NCBI RefSeq assembly: GCF_029433395.1 | Contig: NZ_JAQTHW010000002.1 | Span: 620,001 to 684,000 of the forward strand | Length of the DNA: 64,000 nucleotides | Source: Bifidobacterium sp. ESL0763 | GTDB taxonomy: Bacteria; Actinomycetota; Actinomycetes; Actinomycetales; Bifidobacteriaceae | Reading direction: 5' to 3' | In this document: piece by piece, positions 44,859 through 54,061 of the stretch | Numbering within the stretch: position 1 is the stretch's first letter | How the letters are laid out: the number at the start of each line of letters is the position of its first letter | Made by a program: the position numbers and the translations under genes | Notes under the pieces: generated by a model | The model's input: only the letters and a program-made list of their open reading frames with translations | Told to the model about the DNA's origin: nothing | The model's database searches: none

Positions 44859-45659
44859 ATGGCGATCGAACAGGGCACCGGCGCCGCCACCGACACCGCC
44901 ATGGACGGGGAAACCGGGCAGGGCCGCAAGATGGCCGAGCTCTCCCTCGACGCCGAAAACCGCGGCAGGGACACCGGGGAAGGCCATGCCGGCAGGGCGG
45001 CCGGACGGCACGACGCCGCGAGGCACCGCAGGCGTATCGGCATCATGGGCGGCACCTTCGACCCGATCCACAACGGCCATTTGGTCGCCGCCAGCGAGGT
45101 GGCATGGGTCTACCGGCTCGACGAGGTGATCTTCGTGCCCACCGGCCGCCCCGCCTTCAAGCTCGACAAATCCGTCACCAACGCCGAGGACCGCTACCTG
45201 ATGACGGTCATCGCCACCGCCTCCAACCCCAAGTTCACCGTCTCCCGCGTCGACATCGACCGCCCAGGCGTCACCTACACCATCGACACGCTGCGCGACA
45301 TCCACGCGCTCTACCCCGACGCCGAGCTCTTCTTCATCACCGGCGCCGACGCCGTCGCCGAGATCCTCTCCTGGAAGGATTTCGGCCGGATGTTCGACTA
45401 CGCCCACTTCATCGCCGTCACCCGCCCCGGCTACACCAGCCCCGAACGGCTGCGCTCGGCCCTGAAGGACAAGGTCGACACCCTCGAGATCCCGGCGCTC
45501 GCCATCTCCTCGACCGACGTGCGCCACCGCTGCCTCGACGGCGAGCCGGTCTGGTACCTCGTGCCGGACGGCGTGGTGCAGTACATCGGCAAGCACGGCC
45601 TCTACCGCGACGGCGAAGGCGGCGTGGCCGACGGCGCGCGCCGGACCCGACGCCGCTGA
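44859..45659 (+). CDS. nadD: Nicotinate-nucleotide adenylyltransferase
   Basis: Makes deamido-NAD from nicotinate mononucleotide and ATP. 266 residues, longer than the usual 190-210 because of a polar N-terminal extension of about 58 residues. The catalytic core begins [17 protein letters not shown] with the HxGH motif and ends with ISSTDVRHR. The start could lie further in, for example at 44899, so the extension is uncertain. nadK is also in the window, 8 kb upstream. Confidence 0.9.
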   Translation: MAIEQGTGAATDTAMDGETGQGRKMAELSLDAENRGRDTGEGHAGRAAGRHDAARHRRRIGIMGGTFDPIHNGHLVAASEVAWVYRLDEVIFVPTGRPAFKLDKSVTNAEDRYLMTVIATASNPKFTVSRVDIDRPGVTYTIDTLRDIHALYPDAELFFITGADAVAEILSWKDFGRMFDYAHFIAVTRPGYTSPERLRSALKDKVDTLEIPALAISSTDVRHRCLDGEPVWYLVPDGVVQYIGKHGLYRDGEGGVADGARRTRRR

Positions 45660-45780
45660 CCGGTCGCGCAAGTCGTCTGAAACCATCAAAAACCGGCGGA
45701 GGGGCCATTGCTGTCCCTCCGTCTCGCTGGCTGGCTAATATGAGACGAGGTTCGTGCAAACGCTAACGTTTGGAGACATG

Positions 45781-46800
45781 GTGAGCGCAATCCTCGAAGG
45801 ACAGCCCAATAAGAATCTCATACTCGTCACCGGCCGGTCGCATCCGCAGCTGGCCAAGGACGTCGCCAACCAGCTTGGCATCGACGTGCTGGAGACCACC
45901 GCCTACGACTTCGCCAACGGCGAGATGTACGTGCGCTACACGCAGTCCGTCAGGGGCGCCGACGTCTTCGTGCTGCAGAGCCACGCCGGCGACGTCAACA
46001 AGGCCATCATGGAGCAGCTCATCATGATCGACGCCTTGAAGCGCGCCTCCGCCCGCTCCATCACCGCCGTCTGCCCGCTGCTGGGCTATTCGCGTCAGGA
46101 CAAGAAGCATCTGGGCCGCGAGCCCATCTCCTGCCGCCTCGTCTTCGACATGCTGCGTGTGGCCGGCGCCGACCGCGTGATGAGCGTCGACCTGCACGCC
46201 GCGCAGTCCCAGGGCTTCTTCAACGGCCCGGTCGACCATCTGATCGCCATGCCGGTGCTCGTCGACTACATCCGCGACCGCTTCGAGGGCAACCTCGGCA
46301 ACGTCGCCGTCGTCTCGCCAGACGCCGGGCGCATCCGCGTGGCCGAGCAGTGGGCCCAGCGCCTCGGCGGCGGCCCGCTCGCCTTCGTGCACAAGACCCG
46401 TGACATCAACCGTCCCAACCACGCCGTCTCCAACCGCGTGGTCGGCGAGGTGAAGGGCAAGGACTGCGTGCTGGTCGACGACCTCATCGACACCGCCGGC
46501 ACCATCGTCGGCGCCTGCGACGTGCTCAGGAAGGCCGGTGCGAAGTCGGTCACCGTCGTCGCCACCCACGGCGTGCTCTCCGGGCCGGCCGTCGAGCGGC
46601 TGCGCAACTGCGGCGCCCGCGAGGTCGTGCTCACCGACACCGTGCCGATCGACGAGTCCAAGCGTTTCGACGGGCTCACCGTGCTCTCGATCGCCCCGCT
46701 GCTGGCCAGCGCCATCACCGCCGTCTTCGAGGACGGATCGGTGGCCAGGCTCTTCGACAACTACCCGGTGCACCACGGGCAGGGCTTCCTCTTCGCGTGA
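45781..46800 (+). CDS. prs: Ribose-phosphate pyrophosphokinase
   Basis: Makes PRPP from ribose 5-phosphate and ATP. 339 residues. Motifs are GYSRQDKKH, SVDLHAAQSQGFF and the PRPP loop VLVDDLIDTAGTI. GTG at 45781 gives MSAILEG, the N-terminus I remember for bifidobacterial Prs, and has GGAG five bases ahead. The ATG at 45778 and a GTG at 45754 are alternatives. tRNA-Gln and glmU follow. Confidence 0.94.
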   Translation: MSAILEGQPNKNLILVTGRSHPQLAKDVANQLGIDVLETTAYDFANGEMYVRYTQSVRGADVFVLQSHAGDVNKAIMEQLIMIDALKRASARSITAVCPLLGYSRQDKKHLGREPISCRLVFDMLRVAGADRVMSVDLHAAQSQGFFNGPVDHLIAMPVLVDYIRDRFEGNLGNVAVVSPDAGRIRVAEQWAQRLGGGPLAFVHKTRDINRPNHAVSNRVVGEVKGKDCVLVDDLIDTAGTIVGACDVLRKAGAKSVTVVATHGVLSGPAVERLRNCGAREVVLTDTVPIDESKRFDGLTVLSIAPLLASAITAVFEDGSVARLFDNYPVHHGQGFLFA

Positions 46801-46893
46801 TTTCCGGGGAGTCTGGTTTCCGCGCCACGCCGGCCGTCTTTGTCAGCCGGTGACAGCATAATGGAAATCCGAGCTTGGGCGTTCCCAGGCCAT

Positions 46894-46964
46894 TCCTCCA
46901 TGGTGTAAAGGCAGCACACGGGTCTTTGGAACCCTTAGTCTTGGTTCGAATCCAGGTGGAGGAA
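46894..46964 (+). tRNA. tRNA-Gln (anticodon TTG)
   Basis: A 71-base cloverleaf can be folded. Acceptor TCCTCCA pairs with TGGAGGA, D stem GTGT with GCAC, anticodon loop CTTTGGA has TTG at 46926-46928, and T stem CTTGG with CCAGG encloses TTCGAAT. The discriminator is A and CCA is not encoded. It lies between prs and glmU. Confidence 0.93.
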
Positions 46965-47064
46965 CTTCAACAGTCGGCTGGCTGGTCGTGGCAACGGCCG
47001 CCAGCCGATTCGCGTTCGTGCGCGGCATGCGCCGGCGTGGCACAGTGAAGGAATTGGAGCGGCA

Positions 47065-48447
47065 ATGGCATTATCAGCGGCAATCATCCTCGCGGCGGGG
47101 GAGGGCACCCGCATGCGCTCGTCCAAGCCGAAGGTCCTGCACTCGCTGGCCGGCAAGACGTTCCTCGAGCGCGTGATGTCGTCGGTCTCCGCCCTTGAGC
47201 CGAACACGCTCGCCGTCGTGGTGCACCACCAGGCCGAACTGGTGGCCGAGGCCGCCCGCAGCTACGACGGGCACGTCACCATCGTCAACCAGGACGACAT
47301 CCCCGGCACGGGCCGCGCGGTGCAGTGCGCCATGCGCCAGCTGGGCGAGGCCGGCAAGCTGGAAGGCCCGGTACTCATCGCCGCCAGCGACATGCCCCTG
47401 CTCGACACCGCCACCCTCAAGGCCCTGCTCGACTTCCACGATGCCAGCGGCGACGACGCCACCGTGCTCACCACCAACCTCGACGACCCGACCGGCTACG
47501 GCCGCATCATCCGCGAACGCGACGGCGGGGTGCTGCGCATCGTCGAACAGAAGGACGCCAACAGCAGCGAACTGGCCGTCCACGAGGTCAACACCTCCGT
47601 CTACGTCTTCGACGCCGCCGTGCTCGCGCGCGCCATCGAGGGGCTGGACTCCAAGAACGCGCAGGGCGAGTTCTACCTGACCGACGCGCTGGAGACCGCG
47701 CACGCCAACGGCAAGGTCGGCGCCTTCACCGCCTCCGACGCGCTGAGCGTGGAAGGGGTCAACGACCGCGTGCAGCTCTCCAACCTCGCCCGGGCGCACA
47801 ACCGCCGGGTCTGCGAGGCCTGGATGCGCGCCGGCGTCACCATCCCCGACCCCGGCACCACCTGGATCGACGACGACGTCGAGATCGAGCAGGACGTCAC
47901 CATCCTTCCCGGCTGCTTCCTGCAGGGCGGCACTGTCATCGCGCACGACGCCGTCGTCGGCCCCTACACCACCCTCATCGACGTGAGGGTCGACGCCGGG
48001 GCCAGCGTGGAGCGCAGCCGCGTGCAGCAGTCGCACATCGGCGCCGGTGCCACCATCGGCCCCTGGACCTACATCCGCCAGGGCAACGAGCTGGGCGAGT
48101 CCACCAAGGCCGGCGCGTTCGTCGAGATGAAGAAGGCGCGCATCGGCAAGGGCACCAAGGTGCCGCACCTGAGCTATGTGGGCGACACCGAGCTGGGGGA
48201 GAACTCCAACGTGGGCGGCGGCACCATCACCGCCAACTACGACGGCGTGCACAAGAACCGCACCCGCATCGGCTCGAACGTCCACGTCGGCGCCGGCAAC
48301 CTGTTCGTCGCCCCCGTCGAGGTCGGCGACGACGTCACCACCGGGGCCGGCTCGGTCATCCGCCACGCGGTGCCGGACGGCTCGATGGTATATTCGGAGA
48401 ACACACAACACGTAGTAGAGGGCTGGAAGCCCGAATGGGAGCGTTGA
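47065..48447 (+). CDS. glmU: Bifunctional UDP-GlcNAc pyrophosphorylase / glucosamine-1-phosphate acetyltransferase
   Basis: Makes UDP-N-acetylglucosamine for the cell wall. 460 residues, full length. The N-terminal uridylyltransferase has LAAGEGTRMRSSKPKVLHSL. The C-terminal left-handed beta-helix has the hexapeptide rungs and the catalytic ENSNVGGGTITANYDGVHK region. GGAG lies before the ATG. rsfS starts 3 bases after the stop. Confidence 0.96.
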   Translation: MALSAAIILAAGEGTRMRSSKPKVLHSLAGKTFLERVMSSVSALEPNTLAVVVHHQAELVAEAARSYDGHVTIVNQDDIPGTGRAVQCAMRQLGEAGKLEGPVLIAASDMPLLDTATLKALLDFHDASGDDATVLTTNLDDPTGYGRIIRERDGGVLRIVEQKDANSSELAVHEVNTSVYVFDAAVLARAIEGLDSKNAQGEFYLTDALETAHANGKVGAFTASDALSVEGVNDRVQLSNLARAHNRRVCEAWMRAGVTIPDPGTTWIDDDVEIEQDVTILPGCFLQGGTVIAHDAVVGPYTTLIDVRVDAGASVERSRVQQSHIGAGATIGPWTYIRQGNELGESTKAGAFVEMKKARIGKGTKVPHLSYVGDTELGENSNVGGGTITANYDGVHKNRTRIGSNVHVGAGNLFVAPVEVGDDVTTGAGSVIRHAVPDGSMVYSENTQHVVEGWKPEWER

Positions 48448-48450
48448 TAC

Positions 48451-48882
48451 ATGGCAGCACTGCAAAGTTCGATTGATGCCCTGCGTCTGGCGGCCGCGGC
48501 GGCCGACCGGGTGAAGGCCACCGACCTCGTCGCCTTCGACGTCACCGGGCCCATCGCCATCACCGACGCGATGCTCGTCGCCACCGCCTCGAGCGAACGG
48601 CAGGTGCTCGCGGTGGCCGAGGAGATCGAGAAGGAGCTCTACACCAAGGGCGGCAAGCTCGAGGCCCGTGCCCGCGAGGGACTCCAGGAGGCCCGCTGGG
48701 TTCTGCTGGACTACGGCGACTTCGTCATCCACGTGATGCACCAGGAGGAGCGCTCCTACTACGACCTCGAACGGCTCTGGAAGGACTGCCCGCGCATCGA
48801 TCTGCAGCTGCCGGAAGCGCCTGAAGGGTCCGACGCGGCCGCCGCCGGGAGCGCGGACGTCGCCGGCGAAGAAAGCGAATGA
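48451..48882 (+). CDS. rsfS: Ribosome silencing factor RsfS (Iojap)
   Basis: Binds ribosomal protein L14 and blocks subunit joining when nutrients are low. 143 residues. Family core: VAFDVTGPIAITDAMLVATA, ERQVLAVAEEIE and WVLLDYGDFVIHVMHQEERSYYDLERLW. A short Ala-rich C-terminal tail follows. It is tightly packed after glmU, and its stop overlaps the next ATG by four bases. Confidence 0.94.
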   Translation: MAALQSSIDALRLAAAAADRVKATDLVAFDVTGPIAITDAMLVATASSERQVLAVAEEIEKELYTKGGKLEARAREGLQEARWVLLDYGDFVIHVMHQEERSYYDLERLWKDCPRIDLQLPEAPEGSDAAAAGSADVAGEESE

Positions 48883-49610
48883 GCATGGACTTCAGCACCC
48901 TCTTCGACCCCGACCAGCACGTGCGTTCCCTGACGCTGGTGCGCCACGGACGCACCGCCTACAACGCCTCCGGGCGCGTGCAGGGCAACATCGACATCCC
49001 GCTCGACGAGATCGGCGACTGGCAGGTCCACCAGACCGGCAAGGCCCTGAAGGCGCTCTACGTCGACCGGGTCGATGACGCGGACCGCAAGCGCCTGGTC
49101 GTCAGCTCCGACCTCGGGCGCGCCCAGGCCACCGCCCACGCCTTCGCCGACCTCATCGGCGCCGAGGTGCATCTCGACCCGCGCGTGCGCGAGCGCCGCT
49201 ACGGCGACTGGGAGGGCCAGTTCACCCGCGACATCGCCGAACGCTACACCGAGGACTTCACCTCGTGGATCCACGGCGAGGACGGCGCATTGGGCCACAA
49301 TGTCGAGCCTGACCGCCACGTCGGCCAGCGCGCCGTCGAGGCCATCACGGAATGGGCCGGCAAGGCCGAGCCCGACACGGACCTGTTCGTCTTCTCGCAC
49401 GGCGCCTGCATCGCCGACACCATGCGCACCCTGCTGGGCATCGAGGGCGACCATGACGCCAACAACTTCGTCTTCTCCATGCGCAACGCCCACTGGGCCC
49501 GCCTGATGCCGATCGCGGTGCCGGGCAAGCCGCTGCGCTGGGCCATGACCGACTACAACCACGGCCCGGCCATCGCCGACACCGAGGAGTGGGAGCATCC
49601 CAACCTCTGA
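48879..49610 (+). CDS. Histidine phosphatase-family protein (phosphoglycerate mutase-like)
   Basis: 243 residues. The RHG motif is in LTLVRHGRTAYNASGRVQG, with the second His in VFSHGACIADTMRTLLG. GDWEGQFTRDIAERY is typical of this clade. The stop of rsfS overlaps its ATG; 48885 is an alternative start. Substrate unknown. A paralogue is at 55675-56514. A terminator follows. Confidence 0.88.
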   Translation: MSMDFSTLFDPDQHVRSLTLVRHGRTAYNASGRVQGNIDIPLDEIGDWQVHQTGKALKALYVDRVDDADRKRLVVSSDLGRAQATAHAFADLIGAEVHLDPRVRERRYGDWEGQFTRDIAERYTEDFTSWIHGEDGALGHNVEPDRHVGQRAVEAITEWAGKAEPDTDLFVFSHGACIADTMRTLLGIEGDHDANNFVFSMRNAHWARLMPIAVPGKPLRWAMTDYNHGPAIADTEEWEHPNL

Positions 49611-49643
49611 TTGGCGCGGTGCCGTCATCGCTTGATGGTTGCG

Positions 49644-49684
49644 ACAAGGCCTCCGAATCCGTTCATGCGACTCGGAGGCCTTGT
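49644..49684 (+). terminator. Terminator after the glmU-rsfS-phosphatase operon
   Basis: ACAAGGCCTCCGA (49644-49656) pairs perfectly with TCGGAGGCCTTGT (49672-49684) and is followed by TCGTCTT. A run of nine G residues lies nearby at about 49760. Confidence 0.8.
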
Positions 49685-49914
49685 TCGTCTTGGTGCGTGG
49701 TGCCGTCCGTCCTGGGCCATTGGCCGGAATATGCGGCTGGTGACCGGGGCTTGGCCTTGGGGGGGGGTAAGCGTTTCGGCTGGTTCCTTGTGACAGGACG
49801 ATGACCTGTTTCGTGATATCCGGTATCCGTGCCCGGGTATGCGATGCCTGGCGACGATGCTGATAGGGTGGGAGGCAAGGCCTTACGGCGTCGTCTGAAG
49901 GGAAGCGGGCAGCC

Positions 49915-51201
49915 ATGCGCGACATGAGCCAACGGATCTGGTGGCAGGTCTATCCCCTGGGGTTCTGCGGGGCGCCCGTACGCCCGCGATCGGAGACCGA
50001 ACGCGCGATGACGCCCCGGCTCGACCGCCTGACCAGCTGGCTCGACTATCTCAAGGGCATGGGCTGCGACGGACTGCTGCTCGGCCCGGTCTTCGCCTCC
50101 GAAACCCACGGCTACGACACCATCGACTTCTACCGCATCGACCCGAGGCTGGGCGACGACGCGGCGTTCGACCGGCTGGTGGCCGCCTGCCACGCCCGCG
50201 GCATCGCGCTGATGCTCGACGGGGTCTTCAACCACGTCGGCCGCGGTTTCCCCGAATTCCGCAAGGAGCGCCAGCGGGCCGAGAGGGACGTCGAGGCGGG
50301 AAGGCCACCCGCGCACCAAGACGATGACATGTTCCGCTTCATCCTCGACGAGGACGGCAAGCTCGATTACGCGAAATTCGAGGGCCACGACATCCTGCCC
50401 GCCTTCGACCACGGCTCGCCGCGCGTCGCCGACCTGGTGGCCGATGTGATGGTCCATTGGATGCGCCGCGGCGTGGACGCCTGGCGGCTCGACGCCTCCA
50501 CGAGCGTGCCGGCCGGCTTCTGGGCCAAGGTCCTGCCACGGGTGCGCCGCGAGTTTCCCGACGCATGGTTCCTGGGCGAGGCCATCCACGGCGACTACCC
50601 GGCGTTCGTGCGGGAATCCACCATCGATACCCTCACCCAATACGAGCTGTGGAAGGCGACGTGGAGCAGCCTCAAGGACGGCAACTTCTACGAGCTGGAC
50701 TGGTGCCTGAAACGCCACGACGGATTCCTGAAGACCTACGTGCCCCAGACCTTCATCGGCAACCACGACGTCATCCGCGTGGCCAGCATGGTCGGCGATG
50801 ACGCGAAACTCGCCCTCGCCACGGTCATCCTGCTCACGGTCGGCGGCATCCCGTCGGTCTACTACGGCGACGAGCGCGCCCTTCGCGGCGTCAAGACCGA
50901 CGGGGTGGGCGGCGACGACGCGGTGCGCCCCGAATATCCCGAGACGCCGGCGGGACTGGGTACCCAGGGCGAATGGATGTATGAGCTCATCGGCCGCCTC
51001 GCGGCGATCCGCAAGGCGAGGCCATGGATGACCGATGCCACCACCTCGCCCACGCTGCTGGAGAACCGCCACTACGCCTACGATGTCATCGCCCGAGACG
51101 GCGGCGCCAGGCTGCACGTCGACATGGACCTCGACGCCACCCCGCACGCCGACATATCCGAAGGCGGCAAGCTCCTGCTCCACGTCGGGTACCGCGCCTG
51201 A
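49915..51201 (+). CDS. GH13 alpha-amylase family enzyme
   Basis: 428 residues, a short (beta/alpha)8-barrel glycoside hydrolase or transglucosidase. Conserved regions are DGVFNHVG (I), WRLDASTS with the nucleophile Asp (II), LGEAIHGDYP with the acid/base Glu (III) and FIGNHDV (IV). There is no signal peptide, so it acts in the cytoplasm on imported oligosaccharides. No transporter is adjacent. Specificity cannot be assigned. The ATG at 49915 or 49924 may be used. Confidence 0.88.
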   Translation: MRDMSQRIWWQVYPLGFCGAPVRPRSETERAMTPRLDRLTSWLDYLKGMGCDGLLLGPVFASETHGYDTIDFYRIDPRLGDDAAFDRLVAACHARGIALMLDGVFNHVGRGFPEFRKERQRAERDVEAGRPPAHQDDDMFRFILDEDGKLDYAKFEGHDILPAFDHGSPRVADLVADVMVHWMRRGVDAWRLDASTSVPAGFWAKVLPRVRREFPDAWFLGEAIHGDYPAFVRESTIDTLTQYELWKATWSSLKDGNFYELDWCLKRHDGFLKTYVPQTFIGNHDVIRVASMVGDDAKLALATVILLTVGGIPSVYYGDERALRGVKTDGVGGDDAVRPEYPETPAGLGTQGEWMYELIGRLAAIRKARPWMTDATTSPTLLENRHYAYDVIARDGGARLHVDMDLDATPHADISEGGKLLLHVGYRA

Positions 51202-51206
51202 CGCAT

Positions 51207-51315
51207 GCAGAGATAATCACGCGATTCGCCCATTTTTCGTGATTATCTCCGTATCCGTTGTGTGCATGCAGAGATAATCACACGTTCAGCCTGTTTTTCG
51301 TGATTATCTCTGCAT
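51207..51315. repeat. Pair of AGAGATAATCAC hairpins upstream of the AbiEi-like gene
   Basis: Two adjacent hairpins share the same arm. In the first, GAGATAATCACG (51210-51221) pairs with CGTGATTATCTC (51238-51249). In the second, ATGCAGAGATAATCAC (51266-51281) pairs perfectly with GTGATTATCTCTGCAT (51300-51315). Both loops contain a TTTTT run. A matching pair lies on the other side of the gene. Confidence 0.9.
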
Positions 51316-51394
51316 CCGCTAGACCGTACCTCACCAATCGGCTGTGGATGGTGATGTGCACAGCCGAAAAGTTATGCACAACACGCCCGGGATT

Positions 51395-51442
51395 CCGCGA
51401 AACGGCCACCGTTCGACCACAGTGTCCGTTCCTGTTTCGCGG
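51395..51442. promoter_or_regulatory. Hairpin with ACCGTTCGACCACAGTG motif
   Basis: CCGCGAAAC (51395-51403) pairs with GTTTCGCGG (51434-51442), with inner pairing ACGGcCAC / GTGtCCGT. Its loop region holds ACCGTTCGACCACAGTG (51408-51424), which recurs exactly at 62207-62223 before comEA. It lies just ahead of the AbiEi-like coding start. Confidence 0.7.
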
Positions 51443-51472
51443 ATGCGGGAGGACGCCTTTAGAGTCGCAGGC

Positions 51473-52456
51473 ATGAGGATGAACAAACGTGTCGGAGACA
51501 AGCTGATCGATGCGGCGCGCCATGGCCGGTGCCTGCACGCTTCCAGCCATGCGGACCAGGCGGTTCTCAGCCGTCTGGTGCGCACGGGGCTGGTGGTGAG
51601 GGCGAGGCAGGGCCTGTATGCGTCGCGTGAGGTATGGCGGGAGCTCACTCCACGTCAACGGTACGTATGGGTGATTCGAGGATTGCATGTCTGGCATCCC
51701 GATTGGGTTTTCGCCGGATTGAGCGTGATCGCGCTGCATGGCATCGAGTATCCCCTCTGGCTCGATGAGCGGCAAACGGTGTTTCTGGCTTCCGTAAGGG
51801 CGGTTGGCGTCGCCAGGAAAAGCACGACACGGTATATCCACGTCGAGCAGTACCGGGAGCTTTGCGGCCAGGGCCGTTGCATGACATCGGTTGCACGGGC
51901 CCTGCTCGATTGCGCGGCAAGTTTCGAATTTCGCGAAGTGCTGCCGATGGTCGATTCCGCGTTGAGGAAACGCTTGGTCACACGGCAGGAGCTGGCAAAT
52001 GTCCCGGGACTCTCGTCGCCCCTGAAAGCCAAGGTCGGCTTCCTGCTGCGATACGCCGACCCCGGAAGCGAGAACGGGGGAGAATCGCTGTGCCGTGCGA
52101 CCATCATCGAGGAGGGGTTCCCGCCTCCGAAGCTGCAACAGGAATTCAGGATGCGGGACGGACGGAAATACAGGGTGGATGGCCTGTATCGACTTGCGGA
52201 CGGGAGCATGGTGGTCGTCGAGTATGACGGCATGGGAAAGTACGTCGACGATGCCATGACCGGCGGGCGGAGCGTTCGTCAGGTCGTCCATGCCGAAAAA
52301 CGGCGCGAACAGGATCTGCTGGATTCCGGAGTTACCAGAATCGTGCGTTTTGATTACCGGGATGTGTTGCGGCGAGATCCGGTGGTGAGGAAGCTGCTTG
52401 AGGCAGGAGTGCCGCGTATTGCCCGCATCCAGTGGCCCTTCTCCGTGCAGAGATAA
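51473..52456 (+). CDS. AbiEi antitoxin-like / DUF559 domain protein
   Basis: 327 residues. The N-terminal winged-helix part (DKLIDAARHGRCLHASSHAD, LVRTGLVVRARQGLYAS) resembles the type IV antitoxin AbiEi domain. The C-terminal part (VDGLYRLADGSMVVVEYDGM, HAEKRREQDLLDSGVTRIVRFDY) looks like a DUF559/Vsr endonuclease fold with the acidic D-x(n)-E residues. No partner toxin gene is adjacent. The stop codon TAA is part of the flanking hairpin arm. The start is uncertain (ATG 51473, 51479 or 51443), with no good ribosome site. Defence or mobile cargo is a guess. Confidence 0.75.
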   Translation: MRMNKRVGDKLIDAARHGRCLHASSHADQAVLSRLVRTGLVVRARQGLYASREVWRELTPRQRYVWVIRGLHVWHPDWVFAGLSVIALHGIEYPLWLDERQTVFLASVRAVGVARKSTTRYIHVEQYRELCGQGRCMTSVARALLDCAASFEFREVLPMVDSALRKRLVTRQELANVPGLSSPLKAKVGFLLRYADPGSENGGESLCRATIIEEGFPPPKLQQEFRMRDGRKYRVDGLYRLADGSMVVVEYDGMGKYVDDAMTGGRSVRQVVHAEKRREQDLLDSGVTRIVRFDYRDVLRRDPVVRKLLEAGVPRIARIQWPFSVQR

Positions 52457-52554
52457 TCACGAAATATACGTCAGAAATGTGATTATCTCCGCAATTGCCA
52501 CGTTGATGCAGAGATAATCACGAAAATGGGGTGAAAAGTGTGAGTATCTCTGCA
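52447..52554. repeat. Pair of AGAGATAATCAC hairpins downstream of the AbiEi-like gene
   Basis: GCAGAGATAATCAC (52447-52460) pairs with GTGATTATCTCCGC (52479-52492) with one mismatch. TGCAGAGATAATCAC (52507-52521) pairs with GTGAGTATCTCTGCA (52540-52554) with one mismatch. The first arm covers the last codons and stop of the gene. These hairpins may also terminate transcription from both sides. Confidence 0.9.
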
Positions 52555-52564
52555 CGGCGGGCCG

Positions 52565-53263
52565 TCAGAAGAGGCGGGGTGGGGCGCTGTCGGCCAGCGG
52601 GGCGACGCAGCGTGGGCCGTCCTCGCCCGGGGCCGGCTCGGCGACCTCGTAATGATCGAGGTCCCCGGACAGGGGCACGCCGGCGCGATGGACGTCGGCG
52701 ATGATCTCGCTGCCGTCCACGCTGCGGTCGAGCCACGCATCGGTCATGCCGGCAGGGACGAGCAGGGGCATGCGGTCGTGGACTTCCGCCGCGCCGCCGA
52801 CGGCCGCGCAGGTCAGGACGGTGGCGGTCAGCAGCCACGGCGCACCCGCCTCCGCGCGCCACCAGGAGAACAGGCCGGCCATGGCCAGCGGCGCGTCATC
52901 GGACGCATGGAAATAGAACGGGCGCCGGCCCTTGAACTCGAAGTATCCCGCCGTAGGGATGATGGCCCGGCTGCCGCGCATGGCGTCGCGGAACGTGGGC
53001 TTGCGCGCGGCGGATTCCATGCGCGCGTTGTAGGTGGGGTAGCCGAGCTCCCGGCTCTCGCTCCACGATGGCACCAGCGACCAGTCGCCACCGGAAAGGT
53101 GCCGCTTGCCGTCCCTGCCCGAGGCGACGACGCCGATCGTCTGCCGGGGTTCGACGCGGAAGGTCCGCTCCGGCAATGCGGTGGCATCGATGCCGTCATC
53201 GTCCACGCCGAAATCGCGGGCGACGGCGTCCCAGTCAAGGTCAAGCGAGAATCTGCGGCACAT
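52565..53263 (-). CDS. SRAP (SOS response-associated peptidase) family protein, YedK/HMCES-like
   Basis: 232 residues. Cys2 (MCRRFSLDLD) would be exposed after Met removal and crosslinks to abasic sites in single-stranded DNA. Other family residues are in NARMESAARKPTFRDA, GYFEFKG and the HDRMPLLV His. The start at 53263 is chosen because it places Cys at position 2 and has AAAGGGG five bases ahead. The family protects abasic sites; role here is by homology. Confidence 0.92.
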   Translation of the reverse strand: MCRRFSLDLDWDAVARDFGVDDDGIDATALPERTFRVEPRQTIGVVASGRDGKRHLSGGDWSLVPSWSESRELGYPTYNARMESAARKPTFRDAMRGSRAIIPTAGYFEFKGRRPFYFHASDDAPLAMAGLFSWWRAEAGAPWLLTATVLTCAAVGGAAEVHDRMPLLVPAGMTDAWLDRSVDGSEIIADVHRAGVPLSGDLDHYEVAEPAPGEDGPRCVAPLADSAPPRLF

Positions 53264-53431
53264 CTCGTCCCCTTTCTCCAGTCGAGCTTCCGCAAGCATA
53301 TGCGACGTGAGCATTCATGCCGCTACCAAGCATAGGCATATGAAAAGAGGGCCTCCGTGGGGAGACCCTCATCGCATGCGTGGCTCGAACCTTGCGCCCG
53401 GGCCGTCGCGCCGTCACCGGCGTCGCGCCAT

Positions 53432-53836
53432 TCAGTCCTTGCTGATGGTGGTGCCGGCCTTGGCGCCGGCGGAGAGGTCCTGGATCTCGGTGATCTCGAG
53501 CACCGGGATGGTGGCGGGCTTCTTGGTGCCCTTCTCCTCGGCGACCTTGACCTGCTCGTCGTAGATGGCGTCGTCGGAGTGCAGGGTTACGTTGCCGCGG
53601 AAGCGGTAGCCCTTCTTGCTCTCGAGGTTGGCGAAGCAGATCACCAGCTGGCTGCCGTCCTCGAGGTTCTTGTAATGCTGGCCGGCGGTGCGCTCGTGAT
53701 AGGCGAGGTGGTTGTCGTCGAGCACGAACATCGACATCTTCGGGCCGAGGTCCAGCTGGCCGTCCTTGCTCACGGTCGCGATCCACGCGAGGTTGTTGTT
53801 GATGAAGTCCTTCATTTCTGCGGTCAACGTAGCCAT
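53432..53836 (-). CDS. Pyridoxamine 5'-phosphate oxidase-family protein (FMN-binding split barrel)
   Basis: 134 residues, one split-barrel domain: FINNNLAWIATVSKDGQLDLGPKMSMFVLDD, then HERTAGQHYKNLEDGSQLVICFAN. Members bind FMN or F420; the function is not fixed by sequence. GAAAGGAAA precedes the ATG on the minus strand. It is transcribed in the same direction as the SRAP gene but 168 bases apart. Confidence 0.82.
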   Translation of the reverse strand: MATLTAEMKDFINNNLAWIATVSKDGQLDLGPKMSMFVLDDNHLAYHERTAGQHYKNLEDGSQLVICFANLESKKGYRFRGNVTLHSDDAIYDEQVKVAEEKGTKKPATIPVLEITEIQDLSAGAKAGTTISKD

Positions 53837-54061
53837 GTTGTTTCCTTTCGTTGATTTTTGTTCTTGGTTTCATCTTACGTCGCCCCGCGTCCGTTCGCTG
53901 GCATTACGCTGTGAATTAGCTCACCGATGGCGCGATCTGCACGCTTTTCGGCCGATTTCCGGGTTTTGTGTGGCCGGGTTCACGTCCGGTTGTGACCGTT
54001 CGGCGGGGCTTCAGGCGTTTCCCAGCGTCCTCCAACCATTTCGGTTATCCTAGGCGGTACT

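Noticed and set aside
51207-52554. CRISPR array
   Set aside because: The repeated arms form inverted pairs around a gene; there are no regular spacers or cas genes.
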